DNA of 64,000 nucleotides from CALMEC01 sp964628685 (GTDB taxonomy: Bacteria > Actinomycetota > Thermoleophilia > Miltoncostaeales > Miltoncostaeaceae). The notes beneath the pieces are model-generated. The model did no database searches and had not been told where the DNA came from. It worked only from the letters and a program-made list of their open reading frames with translations. The stretch covers positions 310,001 through 374,000 of the forward strand of contig CAZVNM010000001.1 of the NCBI GenBank assembly GCA_964628685.1, read 5' to 3'. Shown one piece after another: positions 40,811 through 49,812 of this stretch; the first letter of the stretch is position 1, and every line of letters starts with the position of its first letter. A program made the translations under genes and the position numbers.

Positions 40811-43800
40811 ATCAGCACGCCCCGTTCACACGCCCCAGAACGCACCGGCCTCTACGACCCGCGCTTCGAGCATGACGCCTGCGGCGTCGCGTTCGTGGTG
40901 CACATGAAGGGGCACCGCAGCCACGAGATCGTCCGCATGGGCTGCGAGGCGCTCGTCAACCTGGACCACCGCGGGGCGCGTGGCGCCGAGCCCAACACCG
41001 GTGACGGTGCGGGCGCGCTCATCCAGATGCCCAGCCGCTTCTTCCGAAGCGTCGTGGACTTCGGCCTGCCGGCCGAGAACCGTTACGCGACCGGCATGGT
41101 CTTCCTGCCCGACGACGACGCCGCCGCGGCCACGGTCATCCGCACGATCGAGACCATCGTGGACGAGGAGGACATGGAGGTCCTCGGCTGGCGCGACGTG
41201 CCCACCGACCCGTCCGGCCTCGGGGCGCAGGCGCTCGCCGCCATGCCGCGGTTCCGCCAGCTCTTCATCGGCGGCGCGCGCGACCAGGAGCTTGAGCTGC
41301 GGTCGTTCGTCATCCGCAAGCGCATCGAGAACACCTGCGGCGCGCTCGCCGCCGGCGGCTGCTACATCCCCAGCCTCTCCGGGCGCACCTTCGTCTACAA
41401 GGGGATGCTGACCCCGGGCCAGCTGGACGAGTTCTTCCCGGACCTGCGCGACGAGCGGGTCGACTCGGCGCTCGCGCTCATGCACTCGCGCTTCTCGACC
41501 AACACGTTCCCGTCGTGGCCGCTCGCCCACCCCTACCGCTTCATCAGCCACAACGGTGAGATCAACACCGTGCAGGGCAACCGCAACTGGATGCGGGCGC
41601 GCGAAGCGCTGCTCGAATGCCCCAGCATCCGGGGCAGCCTGGACCGCATCTTCCCCATTTGCCACCAGGGCGCCAGCGACTCCGCGTCGTTCGACGAGGT
41701 GCTGGAGCTGCTGCACATGGGTGGGTACTCACTGCCCCACGCGGTGCTCATGATGATCCCGGAGGCGTGGGAGCACCACGCCGAGATGGAGCAGGCCCGC
41801 AAGGACTTCTATCGCTTCCACGCCTCGATCATGGAGCCGTGGGACGGTCCGGCGTCCATCGCGTTCACCGACGGCACCGTGATCGGCGCGGTCCTCGACC
41901 GCAACGGCCTGCGCCCGTCGCGCTACGTGGTCACCTCCGACGACCTGGTGATCATGGGCTCGGAGGCCGGCGTGCTCGAGGTGCCGGCCGAGAAGGTGGT
42001 CCTCAAGGGACGACTGCAGCCCGGGAAGATCTTCCTGGTCGACACCGCCGACGGACGCATCGTCGGCGACGACGAGATCAAGACCGAGCTCGCCAACCAC
42101 CAGCCCTACGGACGGTGGCTGCAGGAGCAGCTGGTGGAGCTGGACAACATGACCGCCCCGGCGCACGAGCTGGAGCCGCACCAGGACATCATCCGTCAGC
42201 AGCAGACGTTCGGGTACACCACCGAGGAGCTCAGGATCATCCTCGAGCCCATGGCGCGCGACGGTGCCGAGCCGACCGGATCGATGGGCACCGACACGCC
42301 GGTGGCCGTGCTCTCGGACCGTTCACGGCTGCTGTTCGACTACTTCCAGCAGCTCTTCGCACAGGTGACCAACCCACCGCTCGACGCGATCCGCGAGGAG
42401 CTCGTCACAGCGCTCGGCCGTGTGCTGGGCCCCGAGCAGAACCTGCTCGCCCCCGGCCCCGCCAGCTGCCGGCAGATCTCGGTGGACCACCCCATCCTCA
42501 CCAACGAGGAGCTTGCGAAGCTCCGGAACGTGGAGCACCAGCGCGAGACCCCCGGCTGGCGGGCGGCGGTGATCCGCTGCCTCTACCGGGTCGCCGACGG
42601 CGAGCGGGGCCTGCGCGAGGCGCTCGACGGGATCCGCAGGCAGGCGTCGCGCGAGATCGCCGACGGGGCGCAGATCATCATCCTCTCCGACCGCGGGTCG
42701 GACGCCGAGATGGCGCCCATCCCGTCGCTCCTTTTCACCAGCGCCGTGCACCACCACCTCATCCGCGAGAAGTCGCGCACACGGGTGGGCCTCGTGGTGG
42801 AGGCCGGCGACGCGCGCGAGTGCCACCACATGTGCCTGCTGATCGGCTACGGCGCCGCGGCGATCAACCCGTACCTGGCCTTCCAGACGATCGACGACAT
42901 GATCGCCCAGGGCATGACCGCCTTCAAGGACCCGGTCAAGGCGGTGCGCAACTACATCAAGGCGTGCGACAAGGGCATCCTCAAGGTGATGTCCAAGATG
43001 GGCATCTCCACCGTCGCCTCCTACACGGGCGCCCAGATCTTCGAGGCCATCGGCCTGGGTCAGGAGTTCGTGGACGAGTTCTTCACGGGCACCGTCAGCC
43101 GCATCCAGGGCATTGGCCTGGCCGAGGTGGCCGAGGAGGTCGCCCGCCGTCATGCCCTGGCATGGCCGGCACGGCCCGAGGAGCGCGCGCACCGCGGTCT
43201 CGACGGCGGCGGCGAGTACCAGTGGCGTCGCGAGGGCGAGTACCACCTGTTCAACCCCGAGACCGTGTTCAAGCTGCAGCACGCCACGCGCAGCGGTCGC
43301 TACGACATCTTCAAGCAGTACACAAAGCTGGTGGACGACCAGTCCCGGCGCCTCGCGACGCTGCGCGGCCTGTTCGAGTTCCGCATGGACCGGCGCGAGC
43401 CCGTGCCGATCGAGGAGGTGGAACCGGTCAGCGCGATCGTCAAGCGGTTCTCGACCGGCGCCATGAGCTACGGGTCGATCTCGGCCGAGGCGCACGAGAC
43501 GCTCGCCATCGCGATGAACCGCATCGGGGGGCGTTCCAACAGCGGCGAGGGCGGTGAGGACCCGGCCCGGTTCGTCAAGGAGCCCAACGGTGACTGGCGC
43601 ATCAGCCGCATCAAGCAGGTGGCCTCCGGCCGGTTCGGCGTGACCAGCGAGTACCTGGTGAACGCCACCGACCTGCAGATCAAGATGGCCCAGGGCGCCA
43701 AGCCCGGCGAGGGTGGCCAGCTGCCGGGCCCCAAGGTCTACCCGTGGATCGCGAAGGTGCGCCACTCCACGCCGTTCGTGGGGCTCATCTCGCCGCCGCC

Positions 43801-45349
43801 GCACCACGACATCTACTCCATCGAGGACCTGGCGCAGCTCATCCACGACCTCAAGAACTCCAACCCGGAGGCCCGCGTCCATGTGAAGCTCGTGGCGCAG
43901 GTGGGGGTCGGCACGGTGGCCGCGGGCGTCAGCAAGGCGCATGCCGACGTGGTGCTCATCTCGGGTCACGACGGTGGCACCGGCGCGTCGCCGCTCACCT
44001 CCATCAAGCACGCGGGCGCGCCGTGGGAGCTCGGTCTGGCCGAGACCCAGCAGACGCTCCTGCTCAACCGGCTGCGGGATCGCATCGTGGTGCAGGTGGA
44101 CGGTCAGATGAAGACCGGACGCGACGTCATGATCGCGGCGCTCCTGGGGGCCGAGGAGTTCGGCTTTGCCACGGCGCCGCTGGTGGTCTCGGGCTGCGTC
44201 ATGATGCGGGTGTGTCACCTCGACACATGCCCGGTGGGCATCGCCACCCAGAACCCGGTGCTCCGTGAGCGCTTCACCGGAAAGCCCGAGTTCGTCGTCA
44301 ACTTCATGGAGTACATCGCCGAGGAGGTCCGCGAGCTGCTCGCCCAGCTGGGCTTTCGCACGCTGGAGGAGGCCATCGGCCACGCCGAGTTCCTCGACAT
44401 GCGCGCGGCCATCGAGCACTGGAAGGCCGAGAAGCTCGACCTCTCCCCCATCCTCGAGATGCCGGAGCCTGCCGAGGGCGACGCCCGCCACTGCGTGCGC
44501 GAGCAGGACCACGGGCTCACGCGGGCGCTCGACATCGAGCTCATCCAGAAGTCCGCGCCGGCGCTCGACCGCCGCGAGCGCGTGCACATCGACGTGCCGA
44601 TCCGCAACATCAACCGCACGGTCGGCACCCTCGTGGGCCAGGAGATCTCGCGCCGCTACCCGGAGGGACTCCCGGACGACACGGTTGTCGTCAACTTCAC
44701 GGGATCCGCCGGCCAGAGCTTCGGCGCGTTCGCGCCGCGGGGGCTCACGCTGCGTCTCGGCGGCGATGCCAACGACTACACGGGCAAGGGACTCTCCGGC
44801 GGGCGCATCATCGCCCGACCCCCGGCGGGATCGTCGTTCCGGGCGGAGGAGAACGTCATCGCCGGCAACGTGATCCTCTACGGGGCGACGGCGGGCGAGG
44901 TGTTCCTGCGCGGCATCGTGGGCGAGCGCTTCTGCGTGCGCAACTCCGGTGCCGTCGCGGTGGTGGAGGGTGTGGGCGACCACGCCTGCGAGTACATGAC
45001 GGGCGGGCGCGTGGTGGTGCTGGGCGCGACCGGGCGCAACTTCGGGGCCGGCATGAGCGGCGGCATCGCCTACGTGTGGGATCCCGACGGGGTGTTCCCC
45101 GGCCGCGTCAACCCGGAGATGGTCGACCTCGACCCGCTGGACGAGGACGACGCGGCGTGGCTGCGCGAACGCATCACCCGCCACCAGGAGGAGACATCGT
45201 CACCGGTCGCCGAGGGCATCCTCGGACGTTGGGACGACGCCGTGGACGAGTTCGTCAAGGTCATGCCCAAGGACTACAAGCGCGTGCTGGCCGAGCAGGC
45301 CGCACGGGAGCCCGACGAGGCCGCCGTGGTCGGCGCCCTCACCGACTGA
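40811..45349 (+). CDS. gltB: Glutamate synthase (NADPH) large subunit GltB, apparent ATC start
   Basis: 1512 aa counted from ATC 40811. It makes glutamate from glutamine and 2-oxoglutarate. The first canonical start (GTG 40895) would cut off the conserved GLYDPRFEHDACGVAFV, whose Cys24 should become the N-terminal glutaminase nucleophile after propeptide removal, so translation must begin upstream. ATC with a perfect Shine-Dalgarno gives a short propeptide like that of related GltB proteins. Downstream: FMN region SGHDGGTGASPLTSIKHAG, the [3Fe-4S] cysteines C1129, C1135 and C1140 (CVMMRVCHLDTCP), and the C-terminal beta-helix. gltD follows after 23 bp. Confidence 0.93.
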   Translation: MSTPRSHAPERTGLYDPRFEHDACGVAFVVHMKGHRSHEIVRMGCEALVNLDHRGARGAEPNTGDGAGALIQMPSRFFRSVVDFGLPAENRYATGMVFLPDDDAAAATVIRTIETIVDEEDMEVLGWRDVPTDPSGLGAQALAAMPRFRQLFIGGARDQELELRSFVIRKRIENTCGALAAGGCYIPSLSGRTFVYKGMLTPGQLDEFFPDLRDERVDSALALMHSRFSTNTFPSWPLAHPYRFISHNGEINTVQGNRNWMRAREALLECPSIRGSLDRIFPICHQGASDSASFDEVLELLHMGGYSLPHAVLMMIPEAWEHHAEMEQARKDFYRFHASIMEPWDGPASIAFTDGTVIGAVLDRNGLRPSRYVVTSDDLVIMGSEAGVLEVPAEKVVLKGRLQPGKIFLVDTADGRIVGDDEIKTELANHQPYGRWLQEQLVELDNMTAPAHELEPHQDIIRQQQTFGYTTEELRIILEPMARDGAEPTGSMGTDTPVAVLSDRSRLLFDYFQQLFAQVTNPPLDAIREELVTALGRVLGPEQNLLAPGPASCRQISVDHPILTNEELAKLRNVEHQRETPGWRAAVIRCLYRVADGERGLREALDGIRRQASREIADGAQIIILSDRGSDAEMAPIPSLLFTSAVHHHLIREKSRTRVGLVVEAGDARECHHMCLLIGYGAAAINPYLAFQTIDDMIAQGMTAFKDPVKAVRNYIKACDKGILKVMSKMGISTVASYTGAQIFEAIGLGQEFVDEFFTGTVSRIQGIGLAEVAEEVARRHALAWPARPEERAHRGLDGGGEYQWRREGEYHLFNPETVFKLQHATRSGRYDIFKQYTKLVDDQSRRLATLRGLFEFRMDRREPVPIEEVEPVSAIVKRFSTGAMSYGSISAEAHETLAIAMNRIGGRSNSGEGGEDPARFVKEPNGDWRISRIKQVASGRFGVTSEYLVNATDLQIKMAQGAKPGEGGQLPGPKVYPWIAKVRHSTPFVGLISPPPHHDIYSIEDLAQLIHDLKNSNPEARVHVKLVAQVGVGTVAAGVSKAHADVVLISGHDGGTGASPLTSIKHAGAPWELGLAETQQTLLLNRLRDRIVVQVDGQMKTGRDVMIAALLGAEEFGFATAPLVVSGCVMMRVCHLDTCPVGIATQNPVLRERFTGKPEFVVNFMEYIAEEVRELLAQLGFRTLEEAIGHAEFLDMRAAIEHWKAEKLDLSPILEMPEPAEGDARHCVREQDHGLTRALDIELIQKSAPALDRRERVHIDVPIRNINRTVGTLVGQEISRRYPEGLPDDTVVVNFTGSAGQSFGAFAPRGLTLRLGGDANDYTGKGLSGGRIIARPPAGSSFRAEENVIAGNVILYGATAGEVFLRGIVGERFCVRNSGAVAVVEGVGDHACEYMTGGRVVVLGATGRNFGAGMSGGIAYVWDPDGVFPGRVNPEMVDLDPLDEDDAAWLRERITRHQEETSSPVAEGILGRWDDAVDEFVKVMPKDYKRVLAEQAAREPDEAAVVGALTD

Positions 45350-45372
45350 CGCGCAAGGAGCGATTTTCCGAC

Positions 45373-46836
45373 ATGGGTGACATCAGGGGATTCCTCGAGC
45401 ACACGCGCGAACTGCCGGAGCGACGGCCGGTCGAGGAGCGCGTGCAGGACTGGAAGGAGGTCTACAAGCACTTCCCGACGCACCGGCTGCGCGATCAGGC
45501 CAGCCGCTGCATGGACTGCGGCATCCCGTTCTGCAACATGGGCTGTCCGCTGGGGAACATCATCCCGGACTGGAACGACCTCGTGTACCGGGACCGCTGG
45601 CGCGAGGCGATGGACCGGCTGCACGCCACCAACAACTTCCCGGAGTTCACCGGGCGCCTCTGCCCCGCCCCGTGCGAGCAGTCGTGCGTGCTCGGCATCA
45701 ACCAGCCGCCGGTGACGATCAAGCAGATCGAGGTCAGCATCGCCGAGCGCTCGTGGGATGAGGGGTGGATGGACCCGGTCATCCCCGAGACGAAGACCGG
45801 CCGACGCGTTGCCGTCGTGGGAAGCGGTCCGGCGGGTCTCGCGGCCGCGCAGCAGCTCACCCGCGCCGGCCATGACGTCGTCGTGTTCGAGCGCGCCGAG
45901 CGGATCGGCGGCCTTCTGCGCTTCGGCATCCCGGACTTCAAGATGGAGAAGTGGGTCATCGACCGGCGTCTGGCGCAGATGGAGGCGGAGGGCACCGAGT
46001 TCCGCACGGGCGCCAACGTGGGCGTCAACGTGTCGGTGGAGTCGCTGCGCGACGAGTTCGACGCCGTCGTCCTCGCGGGCGGCGCCACCGCGTGGCGCGA
46101 CCTGCCGATGCCCGGCCGCGAGCTGACGGGCATCCACCAGGCGATGGAGTACCTGCCGGACGCCAACCGCGTGCAGTCGGGCGACCTCGCCGAGCACCCG
46201 ATCAGCGCGGCCGGCAAGGACGTGGTCATCATCGGCGGTGGCGACACCGGGGCGGACTGCCTGGGCACGGCCAACCGTCAGGGCGCGGCCGGCGTCACGC
46301 AGCTCGAGATCATGCCCCGCCCGCCGGCGGAGCGCGCCGAGCAGACACCGTGGCCGATGTGGCCGCTCATGTACATGAGCTCGTCGGCACACGAGGAGGG
46401 TGTGGATCAGGTCTACGCCATCTCCACCACCGAATTCACGGGTGACGCCGACGGCAACCTCACGGGCATCCGGACGGTCGACGTCGAGATGTCGAACGAG
46501 GACGGCCGCCTGTCCTTCACCCCCGTGGAGGGCTCGGAGCGCGAGATCCCCTGTCAGCTCGTCTTCCTGGCGATGGGCTTCGTCGGCCCGGAGCGCGAGG
46601 GCATGCTGGAGCAGCTGGGCGTGGAGCTCGACGAGCGCGGCAACGTGAAGCGGGACGCCGACTGGCGCACGTCGGTGGACGACGTGTTCGTGTGCGGTGA
46701 CATGGGGCGTGGGCAGAGCCTCATCGTGTGGGCCATCTCGGAGGGTCGCGCCTGCGCGGCCGCGGTGGACCGCCACCTGATGGGCGAGACCGCGCTGCCG
46801 TACTGCGTGGAGCCGACGAGCGCGCCCATCCGCTGA
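45373..46836 (+). CDS. gltD: Glutamate synthase small subunit GltD
   Basis: 487 aa. It passes electrons from NADPH to GltB through FAD and two Fe-S clusters. Cluster cysteines are in CMDCGIPFCNMGCPLGN and LCPAPCEQSCVLG; the FAD fold is VVGSGPAGLAAAQQL and the NADPH fold is IIGGGDTGADC. ATG 45373 follows AAGGAG; the long upstream frame inside gltB is a shadow. It is the second gene of a gltBD operon. Confidence 0.96.
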   Translation: MGDIRGFLEHTRELPERRPVEERVQDWKEVYKHFPTHRLRDQASRCMDCGIPFCNMGCPLGNIIPDWNDLVYRDRWREAMDRLHATNNFPEFTGRLCPAPCEQSCVLGINQPPVTIKQIEVSIAERSWDEGWMDPVIPETKTGRRVAVVGSGPAGLAAAQQLTRAGHDVVVFERAERIGGLLRFGIPDFKMEKWVIDRRLAQMEAEGTEFRTGANVGVNVSVESLRDEFDAVVLAGGATAWRDLPMPGRELTGIHQAMEYLPDANRVQSGDLAEHPISAAGKDVVIIGGGDTGADCLGTANRQGAAGVTQLEIMPRPPAERAEQTPWPMWPLMYMSSSAHEEGVDQVYAISTTEFTGDADGNLTGIRTVDVEMSNEDGRLSFTPVEGSEREIPCQLVFLAMGFVGPEREGMLEQLGVELDERGNVKRDADWRTSVDDVFVCGDMGRGQSLIVWAISEGRACAAAVDRHLMGETALPYCVEPTSAPIR

Positions 46837-46883
46837 TCGAGGGGACGCGATAAAGAAAGCGGCGCCCCCTGCGTCGATGTGAC

Positions 46884-47071
46884 ATGGGAGCCGTATCCGC
46901 CCACGACCTGGAGGAGCTGTACCGCCGCCGGTACAGCTCCTTCCGGGATGCGCTGATCGGAATCGCCGGCGGGGTCGAGGCCGGCGCGGATGCGGTGCAC
47001 GTGCGCCGCCCGAGTCCACGACGTATGCGGTGGACGACTCCTCCCGGGCGCTGGAGCTCGTCACGCCCTGA
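46884..47071 (+). pseudogene. Remnant of an ECF-type sigma factor gene
   Basis: The frame opens MGAVSAHDLEELYRRRYSSF and continues RDALIGIAGGVEAGADAV, the start of a sigma70 region 2 as in extracytoplasmic-function sigma factors, then stops matching. A second frame gives ESTTYAVDDSSRALELVTP and a stop at 47069-47071, which looks like an unrelated or distal C-terminus. Regions 2.2-4 are missing, so an internal deletion with frameshift is likely. A perfect hairpin lies in the remaining part. Confidence 0.55.
46913..46940. repeat. Perfect 11-bp inverted repeat, 6-base loop
   Basis: GGAGCTGTACC (46913-46923) and GGTACAGCTCC (46930-46940) are exact reverse complements, and one more pair extends the stem. 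It lies in the sigma-factor remnant over codons for ELYRRRYSS, so it may be partly accidental. Confidence 0.6.
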
Positions 47072-47100
47072 GGACTCCGGCCCGGCACCGTGTGCACCCA

Positions 47101-47500
47101 CCTTCGAGTGAATGGTTCACGCCGTTCAATTGGAGGACGACGACGATCGTTCGGTTGAACGCTCACCCCAGTGGCGCCAACGCGACCCGAGGCCCGTATC
47201 GCCCCCACACCTTCGAGCGAATGGTTCACGCCGTTCAATTGGACGACGACGATCCTTCAGTCGAACGCTCACCCCAGCGGCGCCAACGCGACCCGAGGCC
47301 CGTATCGCCCCCACACCTTCGAGCGAATGGTTCACGCCGTTCAATTGGACGACGACGATCCTTCAGTCGAACGCTCACCCCAGCGGCGCCAACGCGACCC
47401 GAGGCCCGTATCGCCCCCACACCTTCGAGCGAATGGTTCACGCCGTTCAATTGGTCGGCGACCCTTCAGTCGAACGATCACCCAGTGGCGCCAACGCACC
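47101..47500. repeat. Tandem array of four 106-109 bp units
   Basis: Units begin CCTTCGAG at 47101, 47210, 47316 and 47422. Units 2 and 3 appear identical; unit 1 has a 3-bp insertion and unit 4 is diverged and truncated. The unit length is not a multiple of three and no frame stays coding, so this is not a peptide repeat. Each unit carries half-sites spaced exactly 22 bp apart on the minus strand (in unit 2: 47253-47263, 47231-47241, 47209-47219). The segment 47501-47716 shows nothing further. Confidence 0.85.
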
Positions 47501-47716
47501 CGGGGTCTCCTCTGGACGCATCGCCGGATCAAGGACGTGATCGACGTGCGAGGCAACCTCTGCACGCAAGTCACGCGACTCGTCCCGGCCGCTCTCACCA
47601 TCCCGTCGGCACCGCTGACTCGTGATCAGCACATCACCGCACACCCCGACCGATGATGTCGCGGTGGAGTATCTCGACATGACGTCGGAGCGGTCCGGCC
47701 AGGAGCCGGCCCGACG

Positions 47717-48562
47717 TCAGCTGGAGCCGTGTTTCCAACGGGTCCCGAAGTCGTCGTCAGCGGGCTCCCGGCGGGACATGTCGAAGAACATCGCATCGAA
47801 CGGCGGGAGCACGCTGAGCGTCATTCCGCGCGGAACGATGTGACGCAGCGGATGAGGGGGCTTGCCGCTCGGCGTGTACCAGGTCCGCCGGGGCCTGGGG
47901 CCCAGGAGGGCCGCGAGCATCCGGTTTCGCGGCCGCCACTCGATCGATGTCCCGCGCCTCCCGGGGATCGGACGATCCCCGTCGAGCCAACGGGCCTCCC
48001 GAAACCATCGGCGCATCGTCTGGACCGACGGTGCCCGCGCGTGATCGTTCTGATGACGCACCCGAAGGTCGAGGATGACCTCCGCCGGGTCCTCATGCCT
48101 GGCGAACCGCCGCTCCGCCTCCACGCGGAGTTCGGGCCAGCTGTAGCTGCCGGGGCACTGTGACCTGTCCGGCCTGGCCCCGAACCGACGACGGTGCGTC
48201 CGAAGCGCGGCGCGCCGCGCCGACGTCGCCACACCGTTGGCCCGCCAGATCCGTTCGAGACGGGTCGTGAACGCACGCCCCCCATCCCGCGCGAGGTAGC
48301 GCGGGTCACGATGCGTCGCGCACAACGCCACGGCGATCCGATGCGTCAGATGGAACCGGCGGAGCCGCTCGTCGCTCCCGCAGATGACGCACCCGAGCCC
48401 GGTCAGGTCGTCATGGATGACCTGTGAACCGTCCGGACTGGAACGGGTGTCAGCCGAACGGGGCTCCTCCACGGTGTCGGGTGCGGCGACGACATCGGGT
48501 CGCTTGCGCCGGCGACCTGCTCCGCGTGTGCGGTGACCCCTGCCTTTTCGTCGTGCGCTCAT
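47717..48562 (-). CDS. Unrecognised protein with a CxxC...H...C...H zinc-binding-like motif
   Basis: 281 aa from ATG 48562. A basic leader (MSARRKGRGHRTRGAGRRRK) precedes GCVICGSDERLRRFHLTHRI and LCATHRDPRY, a Cys/His arrangement like a treble-clef or HNH-type zinc site. The rest is Arg/Trp-rich (RRWFREARWLDGDRPI) and suggests nucleic-acid binding. I recognise no family. The frame continues upstream to 48940 but that part overlaps an intergenic repeat element and is low complexity, so I place the start at 48562. It lies between two copies of the phased DNA element. Confidence 0.5.
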   Translation of the reverse strand: MSARRKGRGHRTRGAGRRRKRPDVVAAPDTVEEPRSADTRSSPDGSQVIHDDLTGLGCVICGSDERLRRFHLTHRIAVALCATHRDPRYLARDGGRAFTTRLERIWRANGVATSARRAALRTHRRRFGARPDRSQCPGSYSWPELRVEAERRFARHEDPAEVILDLRVRHQNDHARAPSVQTMRRWFREARWLDGDRPIPGRRGTSIEWRPRNRMLAALLGPRPRRTWYTPSGKPPHPLRHIVPRGMTLSVLPPFDAMFFDMSRREPADDDFGTRWKHGSS

Positions 48563-48643
48563 GGCCACACCATCGCCCACGCACACGTCACGGGACCACA
48601 CCCGTTCGTCACATTTGCGCCACGACTTCGTGTCGCAACAGTC

Positions 48644-48676
48644 CGATTGAACGGAGTGCATCATTCGATTGAATGG
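48644..48676 (+). repeat. Dispersed phased element (two half-sites, 22-bp period)
   Basis: CGATTGAACGG (48644-48654) and CGATTGAATGG (48666-48676) start 22 bp apart. Related pairs occur on the opposite strand at 38.2 kb, 38.45 kb and in each unit of the 47.1-kb array. The remainder of the 48563-49109 gap holds no gene that I can support. Confidence 0.65.
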
Positions 48677-49109
48677 TTGCGTCCGCGAGCCAGCCGCGGC
48701 CGCGCATCCGGGCTCAGGCGTGGCGATGCCCTCGGCTCTGGGGAACGACGACCTTCCCGAGCACCCCGGTCCTCTCGCATCCAGCAGGGCCGGCGCGGGC
48801 GCCTCGCACCCTCGCAACGCCATCACCGCCGCACGCCCACCGCCCACAGCGCCGCGCGGCTCGGCCTGGCCACCACCGCCGCCAAGCTCCCCAGGGTGCC
48901 GCTCCAAACTCACCCGCAACCGCCGGCCGGCGGTTGGCAACCTTTCCGTTCCTGCGGACCAGCAGGATGTTGAGTTTCGACGCCAGGTTTACCACGCATC
49001 CGGTTGATGCACGTCCGCGGCGTCTGGTACCCATCCGGCTCGTGTTCCCGACCGGGGCGCCTCCCACTCACCGGCCGGGCACAGACCTCGGACAGGAGGA
49101 GACTCCTCA

Positions 49110-49655
49110 GTGCGTTCGTTTCGATTCCACGCGTCGGCGGTCGTCGTCGGCGCCCTGGCCCTTGCCGGCGGCGCGTCGATCGCGCAGGCCGATCCGCTCC
49201 TGGCACCGACGACGGCGTGCCCGAAGCAGACCGACGCGTCGGCACCCGCCCGCGTTCAGGCCGGCGCGATGCGCTGCCTCATGAACTACGCACGATCCCG
49301 AAGCGGCACACGCGCCCTACGCGGCAACCGGTGGCTGGCGGCGTCGGCTCGGACGAAGGCACGGCTGATCGACCGCTGCCGGGAGTTCTCCCACAGCCCC
49401 TGCGGGACGCGGGTCGGCTACGGCCTCAACACCGATCGGTACCGGTACACGCGCCTCGGTGAGGTCATCTACATGGGCGCGGGACGTCAGGGCACTGCGC
49501 GCGCCGGGATGGCCGCCTGGCTCCGCTCACCCGGCCACCGCGCTTCGATCCTCAACGGGCGCTTCCGCGACGTCGGGGTCGGGATGCGTGTCTCGTCCGG
49601 ACCGCGCGCATCGGCGACGCGCATCTGGACCGTGGACCTGGGCCGCCGCCGATAG
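49110..49655 (+). CDS. Secreted CAP-domain (SCP-like) protein
   Basis: 181 aa. GTG 49110 follows AGGAGG (49094-49099) by ten bases. A signal peptide (AVVVGALALAGGASIAQA) is followed by a CAP domain: AMRCLMNYARSRSGTRALRG, a REFSHSPCG strand with the conserved His, AGMAAWLRSPGHRASILNG and RDVGVGMRV. Four cysteines could form disulphides outside the cell. Bacterial CAP proteins of this size are common in sporulating and Gram-positive species; roles are mostly unknown. A small stem (AGGAG/CTCCT) may mask the ribosome site. Confidence 0.85.
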   Translation: MRSFRFHASAVVVGALALAGGASIAQADPLLAPTTACPKQTDASAPARVQAGAMRCLMNYARSRSGTRALRGNRWLAASARTKARLIDRCREFSHSPCGTRVGYGLNTDRYRYTRLGEVIYMGAGRQGTARAGMAAWLRSPGHRASILNGRFRDVGVGMRVSSGPRASATRIWTVDLGRRR

Positions 49656-49812
49656 CGGCCCCCTCCGAACCGGCCCCTCCGGGACGGGACACCGAACCGC
49701 CGGGCCCGCTCCGCACGGTGCACGGGCCACGCACCGTGATCATGTTCACAGGACACGGCCGAGCGTCGCCGAGGCGCTCGGACGGGACCCCGGCCGACCT
49801 TAGGATGACGGC

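Noticed and set aside
47101..47500. CRISPR array
   Set aside because: Units are 106-109 bp with no short-repeat/unique-spacer alternation, and no cas gene is nearby.
46990..47656. Proteins of 140-210 aa read through the 47-kb repeats
   Set aside because: The unit length is not a multiple of three, so each copy is read in a different frame; there is no ribosome site or family match.
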